DNA from: Methanolinea sp. UBA477
Lineage (GTDB): Archaea > Halobacteriota > Methanomicrobia > Methanomicrobiales > Methanospirillaceae
Direction of reading: 5' to 3'
Length of the DNA stretch: 22,134 bases
Assembly (NCBI GenBank): GCA_002509485.1
Contig: DAWO01000103.1
Coordinates: 2,349 to 24,482 of the forward strand
Part shown: piece after piece, positions 7,835-16,410 of the stretch
Position numbering within the stretch: the first letter of the stretch is position 1
Layout of the letters: each line of letters begins with the position of its first letter
The notes under the pieces: generated by a model
What the model was told of the DNA's origin: nothing
Database searches by the model: none
What the model saw: only the letters and a program-made list of their open reading frames with translations
Made by a program: the position numbers and the translations under genes

Positions 7835-8731
7835 ATGAGGCCGGCATGGATCAGGATATGTGCAGTACTCTTCTTCCTTGCATCTCTGTGGCTCCCCGCT
7901 GCGGCGGACGACTGCGGGTGCAATTCAGGCCAGGGTGACGACTCTGGCGGGGTCGCTGGAGAGAGTGTGGATGGGGAATCAGGTGATGAAGACAGTTCAT
8001 CTGACAGCTGGGATGTCACCGACAGTTCGTGGTACTCCGATTTCAGCGGCGGCGATGATCCGGGCTCAGAGGATTCATCAGATACATCGGATTATACCGG
8101 CGGTTCAGGAAACGTGGGCACTTCGGGGGCAGACGGGCACGCAGACGATGCATACACCAGCTATCTCCACGCGAGGCAATATTATGAAGAGGGGCGTTAC
8201 GAGGAGTCGCTGGAAGCGTATAACGCCTCGGTCACACTTGATCCCTACAATAAACGTGTCTGGACGGGAAGGGGTGAACTCCTCATGGAACTTGGCTATT
8301 ACCCGGCTGCACAGGAAGCCTTTCGGCAGGTAACAAAACTTGATCCTGCAGAGTACGAGGCATATTTCCTGGAAGGGGAGGCGTTGTACCACATGGGGGC
8401 CATTGAGGATTCGGTTGCGATGTATGACCGGGCACTGGCAGCAAATCCCCTGTTTGATCCTGCCAGGGAACAGAAATTGCGTGCCCTGGAAGCGTTGGCA
8501 GGGGTCTCACCGGGTGGGAATGAAGCGGAAGAGCCTTCATTGGACAGTAAAGGCTATGAAACAGGGGTAGAGCAGGTGGTGGAGACGCCGGCAGGTATTG
8601 AAACGCCGGAGATGACTGACACAGGGACCGGGACGGGATCTCATCAGGCGGCCGGGTTGATGCCACATACTGTCCTTTTTGGGATCTGTATTCTCCTCTT
8701 TCTGGCTAAAACTTCTACGAAAAAGCGATAA
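7835..8731 (+). CDS. Secreted, C-terminally anchored TPR protein with acidic Ser/Asp linker
   Basis: 298 residues from ATG 7835; the upstream in-frame ATG at 7769 would bury the signal peptide. Residues 1-24 are a signal peptide (RPAWIR then a hydrophobic core ending PAAA). The mature start carries DDCGC. Residues about 25-105 form a low-complexity linker rich in Ser, Asp, Glu and Gly. About 108-215 hold three tetratricopeptide repeats (YEEGRYEESLEAYNASVTLD and two more). A Thr/Glu/Gly spacer leads to a C-terminal membrane helix (about 272-291) followed by KTSTKKR. The TPR domain should sit outside the cell, held at the membrane, and mediate protein binding. The partner is unknown. Confidence 0.88.
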   Translation: MRPAWIRICAVLFFLASLWLPAAADDCGCNSGQGDDSGGVAGESVDGESGDEDSSSDSWDVTDSSWYSDFSGGDDPGSEDSSDTSDYTGGSGNVGTSGADGHADDAYTSYLHARQYYEEGRYEESLEAYNASVTLDPYNKRVWTGRGELLMELGYYPAAQEAFRQVTKLDPAEYEAYFLEGEALYHMGAIEDSVAMYDRALAANPLFDPAREQKLRALEALAGVSPGGNEAEEPSLDSKGYETGVEQVVETPAGIETPEMTDTGTGTGSHQAAGLMPHTVLFGICILLFLAKTSTKKR

Positions 8732-8776
8732 TATCCATCTTTCCATTCCAAATTAGTTTTTCAAGAGTGTTTTTTC

Positions 8777-9307
8777 ATGAGAGAAAAAAACCTCCTCGTA
8801 ACTGGAAAGCCCGGGAGCGGCAAGACCACGGTTGTCGAAAAGATCCTTGAAACACTCGGCGAACACAATCCCAGGGGATTTTTCACGAAAGAGATAAAAA
8901 AAGGCGGTATTCGCACTGGGTTTGAGCTCGTGAGTCTTGATGGCCGAAGACAGGTCCTTTCACACGTCGAAACAGGTGGCCGGTACCGTGTAGGGAAATA
9001 CGGTGTCGATGTGGAGTCATTTGAAGCGTTTCTAGATGAACTATCACTATTCGAACCCGGAACAGGTATCATTGTCATAGACGAGATCGGAAAGATGGAA
9101 TGCCTGTCAGGGATGTTTTGTACCCTGGTCAACCGTGTCTTGGACTCTTCGGTACCTTGCCTCGCAACGATTGCCATCAGCGGTCCGGCTCTCCTTGATG
9201 AGATAAAGGCAAGGGATGATGTCGTCCTGATGGAGATAAGACGAGAGACCCGGGAATCAGATGCAGACGCCCTTTCCCGGAAGGTCGGTGGGCTCCTGGC
9301 AGGCTAG
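8777..9307 (+). CDS. THEP1-type nucleoside-triphosphatase
   Basis: A 176-residue P-loop NTPase of the KAP/THEP1 family, which hydrolyses ATP, GTP and other NTPs in vitro; its cellular role is uncertain. Walker A is GKPGSGKT at residues 10-17, directly after the first strand. RGFFTKEI (33-40) and GFELVSLDG follow as in the family. Walker B IIVIDEIGKME is at 98-108. Length is typical (about 175-190). The gene begins 45 bp after the TPR gene, with a T6 run just before the ATG and no clear ribosome binding site. Its stop interlocks with that of the facing phosphoribosyltransferase gene. Confidence 0.92.
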   Translation: MREKNLLVTGKPGSGKTTVVEKILETLGEHNPRGFFTKEIKKGGIRTGFELVSLDGRRQVLSHVETGGRYRVGKYGVDVESFEAFLDELSLFEPGTGIIVIDEIGKMECLSGMFCTLVNRVLDSSVPCLATIAISGPALLDEIKARDDVVLMEIRRETRESDADALSRKVGGLLAG

Positions 9308-9999
9308 AATAGTCGCTTCTCCTGTGCATCTTCAAGATATTGGAGCACTTCAGCGTCGCTTAAATCGTGCCAGTGACGGTAGGCGTCGGCCACGGCAAAG
9401 GAATGCCCTTCCCGGATATTCAGGCACACGACGCAATCGACAATCCTTCCGATCATGGAGGCCGCCCGTGCTGACCCCGTTGGCACAGCGGCAATTATTC
9501 CTTCTGGAGCATCAGACCTGACGGCCTCGATCGCTGCACGCATGGTATAACCGGATGCAAAGCCGTCGTCGGTTACGATGACAGTGCTTCCCTTTATGGC
9601 TGGGGAAGGTTCGTTGCCGGGAAATTTGATCTGTCTCTGCCTGATCTCCTCCATGCTCTCCCTGATTGCTCTCTCGACAGCCTCTTGTGAGAGCCCGGTT
9701 CCACGGACGAGCGCTTCATTCAGAAAGACCCTTCCATCCCATGTCACCGCACCAAAACCGGCTTCGGGGTTCCATGGAATCCTGACTTTCCTGACGATAC
9801 CAAGCATCATGCGGGCATCGAGCGAGCGGGCAATCCTGACCCCGGCCGGGACACCCCCGGCAGGTATGGCGCAGACGAGCGGATTTTTGAGATTCAGGGT
9901 TTCACGTATGAACCGGGCAAGCCTCTCTCCGGCATCGTCGCGATCGGCAAAGACCATCGTGCGATTACGAAGGGTTTCATCCTCGTATATCTCTCCCAT
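9304..9999 (-). CDS. Phosphoribosyltransferase-family protein
   Basis: 231 residues with a type I phosphoribosyltransferase fold. The PRPP-binding loop is VTDDGFASGYTMRA at 142-155, where the usual acidic pair is DD. The first strand and loop are CAIPAGGVPAG (43-53). The middle insertion EAGFGAVTWDGRVFLNE (79-95) is seen in the uncharacterised group often found as stand-alone or fused to hydrolases. The substrate cannot be read from sequence, so it should not be named as a purine or pyrimidine salvage enzyme. The C-terminus carries HWHDLSDAEV. It is convergent with the THEP1 gene, sharing a CTAG that serves as stop for both. Confidence 0.87.
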   Translation of the reverse strand: MGEIYEDETLRNRTMVFADRDDAGERLARFIRETLNLKNPLVCAIPAGGVPAGVRIARSLDARMMLGIVRKVRIPWNPEAGFGAVTWDGRVFLNEALVRGTGLSQEAVERAIRESMEEIRQRQIKFPGNEPSPAIKGSTVIVTDDGFASGYTMRAAIEAVRSDAPEGIIAAVPTGSARAASMIGRIVDCVVCLNIREGHSFAVADAYRHWHDLSDAEVLQYLEDAQEKRLF

Positions 10000-10134
10000 G
10001 TAGACCCGCTATGGGGGGCCCTCCTGTTATCATTTTCCTCCCTACCCTTCCCGGAGAATGCCCGGGTCACCAGGATTAAGAGAATAGAGGGTCAATATGT
10101 AGCTAATCTTTGGTGAAAGAACCAGGACCGGCCG

Positions 10135-11184
10135 ATGAGAGAGACACAGACAGGGACGGAAGAGCTTGTTATGGTTGTACACGGCCCGGAAGCCTTTGAT
10201 TCGGGGGACGCCGCCCGCATGATCGCGGCAGTGCATCCCGAAAGAGTGGTTGTTGCAGGTGTGATGGGAAGGACTGCCGCAGAAGAGTCCGGCATCAGGT
10301 GTGAGTATGCGGGACTCCTGCCAAGCAGGGTGATACCTGGAATCGAAGGCAGGGTATTCATGCTCAACCGGGGCAAGACAGCCGAATCAGGAAGGATTTT
10401 TGGTGGAATCGTAGCCTCGAGGCTCGGTGAAAGGGGCATGTTACACGTTGAATGCTCGAACGGTTGTATCTATTGCTGGAACAGGGAGAGTGATGACCTC
10501 TCGGATTACCTCGCTTCTGCCACCGGATATCCTGTCCTCCAGGTCCAGACTGGGGAAGTGACAAACACCAACATACGCGAAATCCGGGGCTGCATCCCGG
10601 GAGAGGCGGTCTTTGTCGATGGAATCGTGATCGGGAGAGCACGTGACACGAAAGTCGTGCTCACCCAGGAAAATGGCAGGATCGTTCCGCTTTCGGGCCT
10701 TATCCCAAAGATCCATGGCCTTGAAAAGATCCACCGCCGGGGCTGCCTGGACGTGACGAAGGCCTGGTGCAAAAGTGGTCCTGTGAGGCGGGCAGATCCC
10801 GTGACCAGTAAACAGCGGCGTGATGAGGGCCTGGTGGTTTATATCGATCACTGCGGCCATGAGCTCTATTCACGGCTGGATGATCGCACCTGCGGTGTCG
10901 TGAGCGTCGGTGACGATACCACTGCAGTGTGCGGCCACATTGGAGCCCATCTGGGACTTCCCGTCCTCGGGGTCGTGGATGGTGACGGGGATGACGTGGT
11001 CGGGCCACGCTTTGCGCCAGGCTCTGTCATCCTTCATGTGCTGGAGGGCAGGGATGACGATCTCGGCCTTGAAATCAGGGATAAAATCAGCGATTCTCCG
11101 GTAAAATGGATGGAATTTGTGAAGGATATCATCTCCTTCCTGGGTCCCAGGGTAAGCGTCGAGATCCCCGGGCATCACGATTGA
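10135..11184 (+). CDS. DUF2117 domain protein
   Basis: 349 residues of a family found mainly in methanogens, with no established function. The N-terminal part, VMVVHGPEAFDSGDAARMI (about 12-30) then VVVAGVMGRTAAEESG, is the DUF2117 signature. The C-terminal part (about 230-320: YIDHCGHELYSRL, VVSVGDDTTAVCGHIG, GVVDGDGDDVVG) has repeated acidic turns like a metal- or nucleotide-binding alpha/beta domain, an inference only. CSNGCIYCW near residue 108 contributes three Cys. The ATG at 10135 has AGGA about ten bases upstream. It is divergent from the phosphoribosyltransferase gene, and its 3' end faces the ligase gene. Confidence 0.85.
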   Translation: MRETQTGTEELVMVVHGPEAFDSGDAARMIAAVHPERVVVAGVMGRTAAEESGIRCEYAGLLPSRVIPGIEGRVFMLNRGKTAESGRIFGGIVASRLGERGMLHVECSNGCIYCWNRESDDLSDYLASATGYPVLQVQTGEVTNTNIREIRGCIPGEAVFVDGIVIGRARDTKVVLTQENGRIVPLSGLIPKIHGLEKIHRRGCLDVTKAWCKSGPVRRADPVTSKQRRDEGLVVYIDHCGHELYSRLDDRTCGVVSVGDDTTAVCGHIGAHLGLPVLGVVDGDGDDVVGPRFAPGSVILHVLEGRDDDLGLEIRDKISDSPVKWMEFVKDIISFLGPRVSVEIPGHHD

Positions 11185-11255
11185 TTCTCCTGAAAACACG
11201 CAAACGTGAGTCTGAAGCCTGGACGATCGGCCAAACGGGTCTCCGAATGCGGCAA

Positions 11256-12938
11256 TTATTCCCCTGACTGCTGGCGGTAACGCTCCCTGATGCCGGATAG
11301 GGTTTCTACTTCGTCGACTGCCTTGTCGTCCCGGATCCGTATGAAGCGGGGGAACCGAAGGGCAAAGCCGCTCGGGTAGTTGGGGCTCTTCTGGATCTCC
11401 GAATATCCCACCTCGAATACAAGGAAATGCTCAAATTTTACCTCTTTTCCAGAGCGGGATATCACGTGGTCTTTCAGTATTTCATAGGCGTCTGCCAGCT
11501 GTTCATCAGAGAACCCGGTTGCAACTTTTGAGAGCGGGACGAGTGCTCCGTTGTCCCTGCATGCCAGCAGAAAAGAACCAAACAGATGCGCCCGTTTCCC
11601 CTCGCCCCAGTCTGCTCCGATAACCGCCAGATCGAGAGTATCAACAGAAGGTTTTATCTTAATCCAGTTCTTCCCCCTGATCCCCGGCGTATATGGTGAT
11701 CCCGGGACCTTGAGCATTATGCCTTCATGACCCAGAGCCAGTGCCTCATCGTATATCTTTTCGATGACCCCGGGGTCGTCGCTCACGATCTGCGGTGCAA
11801 CATGCCCTGTCACGACGTGCTCAAGCAGTCTTCTTCTCTCGAAGAGGGGTCTGTCGATCAGCGTGTCTCCATCGAGGTACAGGATGTCAAAGATATTCGG
11901 GATCAACAGTATCTCTTTAGAAATTGCGTCAATCCCGTGTTTCCTCCTGAATCTCCGGAGAACCGTCTGGAAGGGCAAGGGTTTTTTATCCTTTATTGCA
12001 ATGACTTCTCCGTCAAGTATCACTTCGTGATCTGTTGCAGAATCGAGCATCACGATGATATCAGGAAGGGCATCGGTCACGTCTTCCAGTTTTCTCGAGT
12101 ACATCCTGCACTGGTCGCCTGATTTGTGGAACTGGAACCTGCTTCCGTCATACTTGTACTCTGCGGCAATCTCCCCGTTATCTGCGATCGCCCCGGAGAT
12201 TGTCCCCTGCTGTGCGAGCATCATCTTTACGGGATGGAAGATCCTGATGTGGACATCACGCAGGGCATTCTCTCCTCTCTTTGCAAGCAGGGCAACCTCT
12301 CCAAGATCGTTTAAGGCCTGGTGCGCATGCTCGACGAGAGAGGAATCCACGGAAAAGGCCTTTGCGATGGCCTCCCGGGCATTCCCTTCACCAACACCGA
12401 TACGGAAATCCTCCAGAAGAAGCCTTGCCAGGTACTTGCCCTCTCTAGGAGTTGCGATGGAGAGAAGGGAGCGGATTATATTCAGTTTCTGCTGCTGCGA
12501 AGACCTTCCGCCTGCCCTGGCGATTCTTTCCAGGTCACGATAGACACTGGTCAGGGTCATCTGTTCCGTCTGCTCGAAGAGCTGTTTCTGGATGGTGGCA
12601 GTCTGTGCCGAGCGGGACGAATACGCTTCGCTCTTTCTCGTCGAGAGGATCTTCTCAAATGCTGTTCCCACGTCACCGGCCTCGTTGATATCGTCGATGA
12701 TGTCATTCCGGGTTGCATCGATCATCCCTGTCATTGCATCGTACAGGAGGTTGGGCCCGATACCGATCTTTTGCGGGCTCCAGTCCGGAAAGATCCGTCC
12801 CATCACGAACCGGGTGAAGATCGGCAGCTCAGCATCGTCCAGTGTTGGCAGGACCCTGGCTATCAGATCGATCATGTCAAGCCGTCCGGAGATCTGTTCC
12901 AGCTGATCGGCATAGCCGGCAAACTCGGAAAATAGCAT
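11256..12938 (-). CDS. lig: ATP-dependent DNA ligase (archaeal type)
   Basis: Seals nicks in replication and repair by way of a ligase-AMP intermediate. With ATG 12938 the protein is 560 residues, the usual archaeal length, and begins [20 protein letters not shown] as in the family. An N-terminal DNA-binding domain (to about 220) precedes the adenylation domain with motif I YKYDGSR, nucleophile Lys262. Motifs EVILDGE (305-311), FDILYLDG (350-357), EGIMLK (405-410) and WIKIKP (425-430) follow. The C-terminal OB domain ends [25 protein letters not shown] six bases upstream supports 12938; an ATG at 12989 would add 17 atypical residues. It is divergent from the 396-residue orphan gene. Confidence 0.97.
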   Translation of the reverse strand: MLFSEFAGYADQLEQISGRLDMIDLIARVLPTLDDAELPIFTRFVMGRIFPDWSPQKIGIGPNLLYDAMTGMIDATRNDIIDDINEAGDVGTAFEKILSTRKSEAYSSRSAQTATIQKQLFEQTEQMTLTSVYRDLERIARAGGRSSQQQKLNIIRSLLSIATPREGKYLARLLLEDFRIGVGEGNAREAIAKAFSVDSSLVEHAHQALNDLGEVALLAKRGENALRDVHIRIFHPVKMMLAQQGTISGAIADNGEIAAEYKYDGSRFQFHKSGDQCRMYSRKLEDVTDALPDIIVMLDSATDHEVILDGEVIAIKDKKPLPFQTVLRRFRRKHGIDAISKEILLIPNIFDILYLDGDTLIDRPLFERRRLLEHVVTGHVAPQIVSDDPGVIEKIYDEALALGHEGIMLKVPGSPYTPGIRGKNWIKIKPSVDTLDLAVIGADWGEGKRAHLFGSFLLACRDNGALVPLSKVATGFSDEQLADAYEILKDHVISRSGKEVKFEHFLVFEVGYSEIQKSPNYPSGFALRFPRFIRIRDDKAVDEVETLSGIRERYRQQSGE

Positions 12939-13017
12939 GATATTCCTCTTACCCAGAATTTCGACCGGCGATCGGATAAGAGTTCTCATAATCGGGTGAG
13001 GTGCAAAGATTTATGGG

Positions 13018-13030
13018 GAATATAAAAGAA
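13018..13030 (-). promoter_or_regulatory. Candidate TATA box for the ligase gene
   Basis: On the minus strand this reads about CTTTTATATTC, a good archaeal TATA. Transcription would start near 12997. That leaves a leader of roughly 60 nt before the preferred ATG at 12938, which carries its own Shine-Dalgarno. Confidence 0.45.
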
Positions 13031-13044
13031 TACAAGGTCATTGA

Positions 13045-13065
13045 GTCTCCCGATTAACCGGAGAC
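13045..13065. repeat. Inverted repeat between divergent promoters
   Basis: GTCTCC (13045-13050) and GGAGAC (13060-13065) are perfect inverted arms around a 9-nt centre. The repeat lies between the ligase and 396-residue-protein promoters, so it could be a shared operator. No protein is assigned. Confidence 0.35.
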
Positions 13066-13106
13066 GGGATTAAATTGTAATTCTACGAAATCCAATTGAT
13101 TTCAGG

Positions 13107-13130
13107 ACGGAAAATATACTTTCATATATT
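13107..13130 (+). promoter_or_regulatory. Candidate BRE/TATA for the 396-residue protein gene
   Basis: GGACGGAAAATATACT and TTCATATATTTT form two overlapping TATA-like choices. They place transcription start at about 13141 or 13153, against an ATG at 13151. No Shine-Dalgarno is visible, so a leaderless or nearly leaderless message is likely. Confidence 0.45.
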
Positions 13131-13150
13131 TTTACGAAGAATATACCCGT

Positions 13151-14341
13151 ATGGAAGGGGCGTGGCAGCCCGATGCCATCATCGACAGGAAGATTGGCGA
13201 GGTGAAGAAGGATCTCTTCGAGTACATCGAGAAGAACTCGGATAGGATAGACTCCAATATTCCCATATTCTTCGGCCACGTCATCGACATCCTGGAGAAA
13301 AACTTCCCCGACCTGCCCGATGCCGCACATGACCGGTTTATCGACGATGCTACCGTAAAGGTGCTTGAAATCAGCAAGCATTCATCGGATGTCGAATACA
13401 TTGAAAAACTCTTCAAGCATGCGGTCAGGAACAAGCGAAGGCCGGGTGGGCGGGTAATCTTCGATATCGTGCTTGGTATCAAGATGATCGATTTTGGCAA
13501 GTACACCGAAGCCATTGAAGTTCTGAAAAAATACCGGACCACCGATGCGATTGTCTGTACCGCAATCGCCTACAGTTACTATATTCTCTCGACCGATGAA
13601 GTGACCCCTGATCAGCGGTCCTTAAAAGCGAAACCGAGCCAGATGGCCCTGAATGCGCGGGAGCAGATGATCGAGCTGGCACGGCTCCGGCCCCCGGTAA
13701 ACCGGCTGAAGTTTCCGCAGGTGGTGCAGGATTTAAAGATCAACAAGATCTTCTGGTACATGCTCAGGCTTGCATTGGAATGGTTCCCGCATGAGTCCGA
13801 GTTTATTAAAATCGGTCTTGAGAAGGCAAAAAAAGATGGAAACAGGGATATGAGGGGAGAACTCTTGAAGATCGCTGCGGAACGGTATTACAGCGATATG
13901 TTCTTCCTCCGCGATCTCTACCACTTCAAGCTCGAGGCGAGGGACGCGGGAGGTGCGACGGCGGTGGTGCGGCAGATGATGCAGCAGCACCCCGATGAGC
14001 TCGAGCCCATCTATTACGGTCTTCAGCTCTCCATCATCTCGTCCCAGAACTCTGCATACCAGAAATTCCGGGAAACAGCCATCTCGAAGGGTATCCCGGG
14101 CCAGGCAATTCTCCTGCTCGATTTCGCGTTTGTAGTCATGAGCGGGCAGCAGAGTGATGCTATGGCATGCCTCGAAGACATGAAGAAGAAACTGCAGAGC
14201 AAGAATCATCTCGTCACCCTGCTGGAATACGTGGCAGGAGATATCTATTCAGAGGACGAAAAACGGTCGAAGGCGGCAAAAAAGGTTTTTCTCGACTCTA
14301 TTGATCAGTACTGCATGCGGTTACTCAAGATGAAGGACTAA
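13151..14341 (+). CDS. Orphan all-helical repeat protein, unknown function
   Basis: 396 residues with no signal peptide, no membrane helix and no catalytic motif that I can see. The protein looks almost wholly alpha-helical, with helix-turn-helix pairs that have TPR-like spacing (for example FGKYTEAIEVLKKY near residue 116, AIAYSYYILS near 137, HPDELEPIYYGLQLS near 278). This suggests a superhelical scaffold that binds other proteins. Charge is mixed, with many Lys/Arg and Asp/Glu pairs. I do not recognise a named family; similar orphans are expected in Methanomicrobiales. Its promoter abuts the ATG, and it ends 16 bp from the stop of the facing MBL hydrolase gene. Confidence 0.8.
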   Translation: MEGAWQPDAIIDRKIGEVKKDLFEYIEKNSDRIDSNIPIFFGHVIDILEKNFPDLPDAAHDRFIDDATVKVLEISKHSSDVEYIEKLFKHAVRNKRRPGGRVIFDIVLGIKMIDFGKYTEAIEVLKKYRTTDAIVCTAIAYSYYILSTDEVTPDQRSLKAKPSQMALNAREQMIELARLRPPVNRLKFPQVVQDLKINKIFWYMLRLALEWFPHESEFIKIGLEKAKKDGNRDMRGELLKIAAERYYSDMFFLRDLYHFKLEARDAGGATAVVRQMMQQHPDELEPIYYGLQLSIISSQNSAYQKFRETAISKGIPGQAILLLDFAFVVMSGQQSDAMACLEDMKKKLQSKNHLVTLLEYVAGDIYSEDEKRSKAAKKVFLDSIDQYCMRLLKMKD

Positions 14342-14357
14342 ATCCCCGTGGCGCTGG

Positions 14358-15146
14358 TCAGATGCGGATCTGCCCCGGCCACCCGTTCGAAGGCCCGGGG
14401 TTCTGTGCAATGGTAATGTTGATGCTGTCGAGGTAGATGCCAAGGCCGTTTTGGGCCGAATTCATTGCCTTTTCCGGGGTGTTGTTTATCTCGCTGAGAT
14501 GTGCCAGCATGACTTCATGGATGTCGGGGCAGCAGTCCCGGAGAAATCCTGCTGCATCATGATTGGAGAGATGCCCCCGTCGAGACCGTATCCTCCGCTT
14601 CAGCATCTCGGGGTACGGCCCGTCCCTGAGCATTTCAGGGCAGTGGTTGCTCTCCAGGACAAGGGCGTCGCATCCCATTAATCTCTCACGGATCCGTGCG
14701 TTCATGACACCGGTATCAGTGCAGCACCCGATCCTGATGCCGTTTTCCCTGATTGTGAAACCGGCCGGTTCACGGGCATCATGTGACGTCTCGAATGCCT
14801 GTATGGTGAAATCCCCGATCTGGTACTGCTCGTCATAACAGAGCCGTTGTGCCCTGACCGGGGCCCGGGTACATTTTCTGCGTTCGAGAAATTCACAGAG
14901 TGTCCCGCCCGTTGCATAGACCGGGACAGAGAGGTGGCGGGCGAGCGCATCCACCCCTGATATGTGATCAGTATGTTCGTGGGTGACCAGGATGCCGCAT
15001 ATGAGATCCTTGTCTCCTCCCGCCTCCCCAAGACGCCGCAAAAATTCCTTTCGCGAAAGGCCGGCATCTACGAGGAGAGCGCCGTTATCCGCTTCAATAT
15101 ACAAACAGTTTCCCTTGCTCCCGCTTGCCAGGGCAATACAGCGCAT
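14358..15146 (-). CDS. MBL-fold metal-dependent hydrolase (YycJ/WalJ-like)
   Basis: 262 residues of the metallo-beta-lactamase superfamily. The metal site motif THEHTDH (55-61) gives H56, H58, D60 and H61. MRCIALASGSKGNCLYIE at the N-terminus is the hallmark of the small YycJ-like group, implicated in nuclease-type or phosphodiesterase roles. ETSHDAREPAGF supplies a further His, CCTDTGVM the bridging Asp, and LESNHCPEML and RRGHLSNHDAAG follow as in that group. There is no beta-CASP insertion. Expected to be cytosolic with two Zn or Fe ions; the real substrate is unknown. The ATG at 15146 is the only start that preserves the GSKGN strand. Confidence 0.9.
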   Translation of the reverse strand: MRCIALASGSKGNCLYIEADNGALLVDAGLSRKEFLRRLGEAGGDKDLICGILVTHEHTDHISGVDALARHLSVPVYATGGTLCEFLERRKCTRAPVRAQRLCYDEQYQIGDFTIQAFETSHDAREPAGFTIRENGIRIGCCTDTGVMNARIRERLMGCDALVLESNHCPEMLRDGPYPEMLKRRIRSRRGHLSNHDAAGFLRDCCPDIHEVMLAHLSEINNTPEKAMNSAQNGLGIYLDSINITIAQNPGPSNGWPGQIRI

Positions 15147-15217
15147 TGTGAACTAGTTTACGTGTTCATGGCATATACAGGCGTCGATTGCGAAAGTGTG
15201 CTCGCGTGAGACCCGCC

Positions 15218-15224
15218 AAAAAAA
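15218..15224 (-). terminator. T-run terminator after tupC
   Basis: Seven A residues on the plus strand give a T7 run on the minus strand, about 105 bp past the tupC stop and upstream of the MBL gene. It is the likely end of the tupBC transcript. Confidence 0.4.
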
Positions 15225-15329
15225 TGCACTGATACGCTCCCTTAAATCAGGCAAACAGGGGTGGAATTGTCGGCATGCACATACTCTGTCCCTCTGTGCG
15301 ATGTGAATACGGGGATATGTGTCGAAAAA

Positions 15330-16406
15330 TCAGTCAATCCTGACAACGTGGACGGCACTGGCTTTGAAATATACATGTACCGATCCTCCCTCCTCTATCT
15401 CAAGTTCATCGAATGAGCGCTTCGTGATGATTGATATGAGCCGGATACCGCAATCTATCCGGACTTTGACCATGGGTCCCATTGCAACCACTTTTGTTAT
15501 CCGGCCCAGGAACCGGTTTCTCAGGCTGGAACCGGGAAACTCAACCGTCGAAAGAACAAGGTCCTCCGGGCGAATGTATGCCGTCACCCTGCTCCCCGTC
15601 GGACAATCACTGGTCGCAGAGATGTCGTACCCCTCGATATCGATAAGCGCCAGACCTTCTTCGTTGTTCTTCACCATTCCTTCAAGAATATTCTCCACTC
15701 CCACCATGTGGGCGACATCCCGGTTTCGTGGTTGGTAAAATATCTCGTGAGCGGTGCCTGTCTGCCCTATCGTCCTGCTCAATACCACCGCGATACGATG
15801 GGCCAGCCGCTGCCCCTGGGCCATATCGTGCGTCGAGAGAATTATTGTGGTCCCGAACCTGGAATTTATGGTATGTACGAGGTTCTCGACTTTCTCCGTC
15901 GAGACCGGGTCAAGATTTGCCGTCGGTTCATCAAGCAGCAGGACCTCGGGCCGGGTGACAATAGCACGTGCAATGGCAACCCTCTGCATCTCTCCGCCTG
16001 AAAGGGTCGAAGCCCTGCGACTTTCGTAGCCGGAAAGCCCTACCAGTTCCAGTGCTTCCGGTACGCGCTTTCGAATATCCTCGACCGGGACCTTCCTGAA
16101 CATGAGCGGGGCTGCAATATTATCGAAGACATCACCTCTCAACGCAGCAGGTTTCTGGAATACCATGGACATGCGCCGCCTGAGCTGGAGCCGGGTCTTT
16201 TCAGGGCCCGAGGTGTCGATACCTTCAAAGAAGATCTCACCTTCTGTTGGAACGTCCAGCAGGTTGATCAGTCGGAGAATTGTCGATTTTCCCGTTCCAC
16301 TTGGCCCGATAAGGGTAAAGATCTCACCCTTCCTGATCGTCATACCGACGTTTCGAAGTACCTCCTTCTCACCGAAATTCTTGTATACTCCGATAAGTTC
16401 TATCAT
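15330..16406 (-). CDS. tupC: Tungstate ABC transporter ATP-binding protein with MOP/TOBE domain
   Basis: The cytosolic ATPase of an oxyanion importer, 358 residues. Walker A is GPSGTGKS (34-41), Q-loop Gln84, signature LSGGEMQ (135-141), Walker B LLLDEP (156-161) and switch His193. Residues about 225-358 form a C-terminal TOBE/MOP-like regulatory domain, which in ModC- and WtpC-type ATPases binds the oxyanion and shuts the transporter when the cell is full. The gene starts 4 bp after the tupB stop, with AGGAG inside the tupB end, so translation is coupled. Tungstate is assigned from the TupB- and TupA-like partners; molybdate transport cannot be excluded. Confidence 0.92.
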   Translation of the reverse strand: MIELIGVYKNFGEKEVLRNVGMTIRKGEIFTLIGPSGTGKSTILRLINLLDVPTEGEIFFEGIDTSGPEKTRLQLRRRMSMVFQKPAALRGDVFDNIAAPLMFRKVPVEDIRKRVPEALELVGLSGYESRRASTLSGGEMQRVAIARAIVTRPEVLLLDEPTANLDPVSTEKVENLVHTINSRFGTTIILSTHDMAQGQRLAHRIAVVLSRTIGQTGTAHEIFYQPRNRDVAHMVGVENILEGMVKNNEEGLALIDIEGYDISATSDCPTGSRVTAYIRPEDLVLSTVEFPGSSLRNRFLGRITKVVAMGPMVKVRIDCGIRLISIITKRSFDELEIEEGGSVHVYFKASAVHVVRID

Positions 16407-16410
16407 CTGG

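Noticed and set aside
12939..12989. Longer DNA ligase start at ATG 12989.
   Set aside because: The conserved N-terminus MLFSEFA begins at 12938, where there is also a good Shine-Dalgarno.
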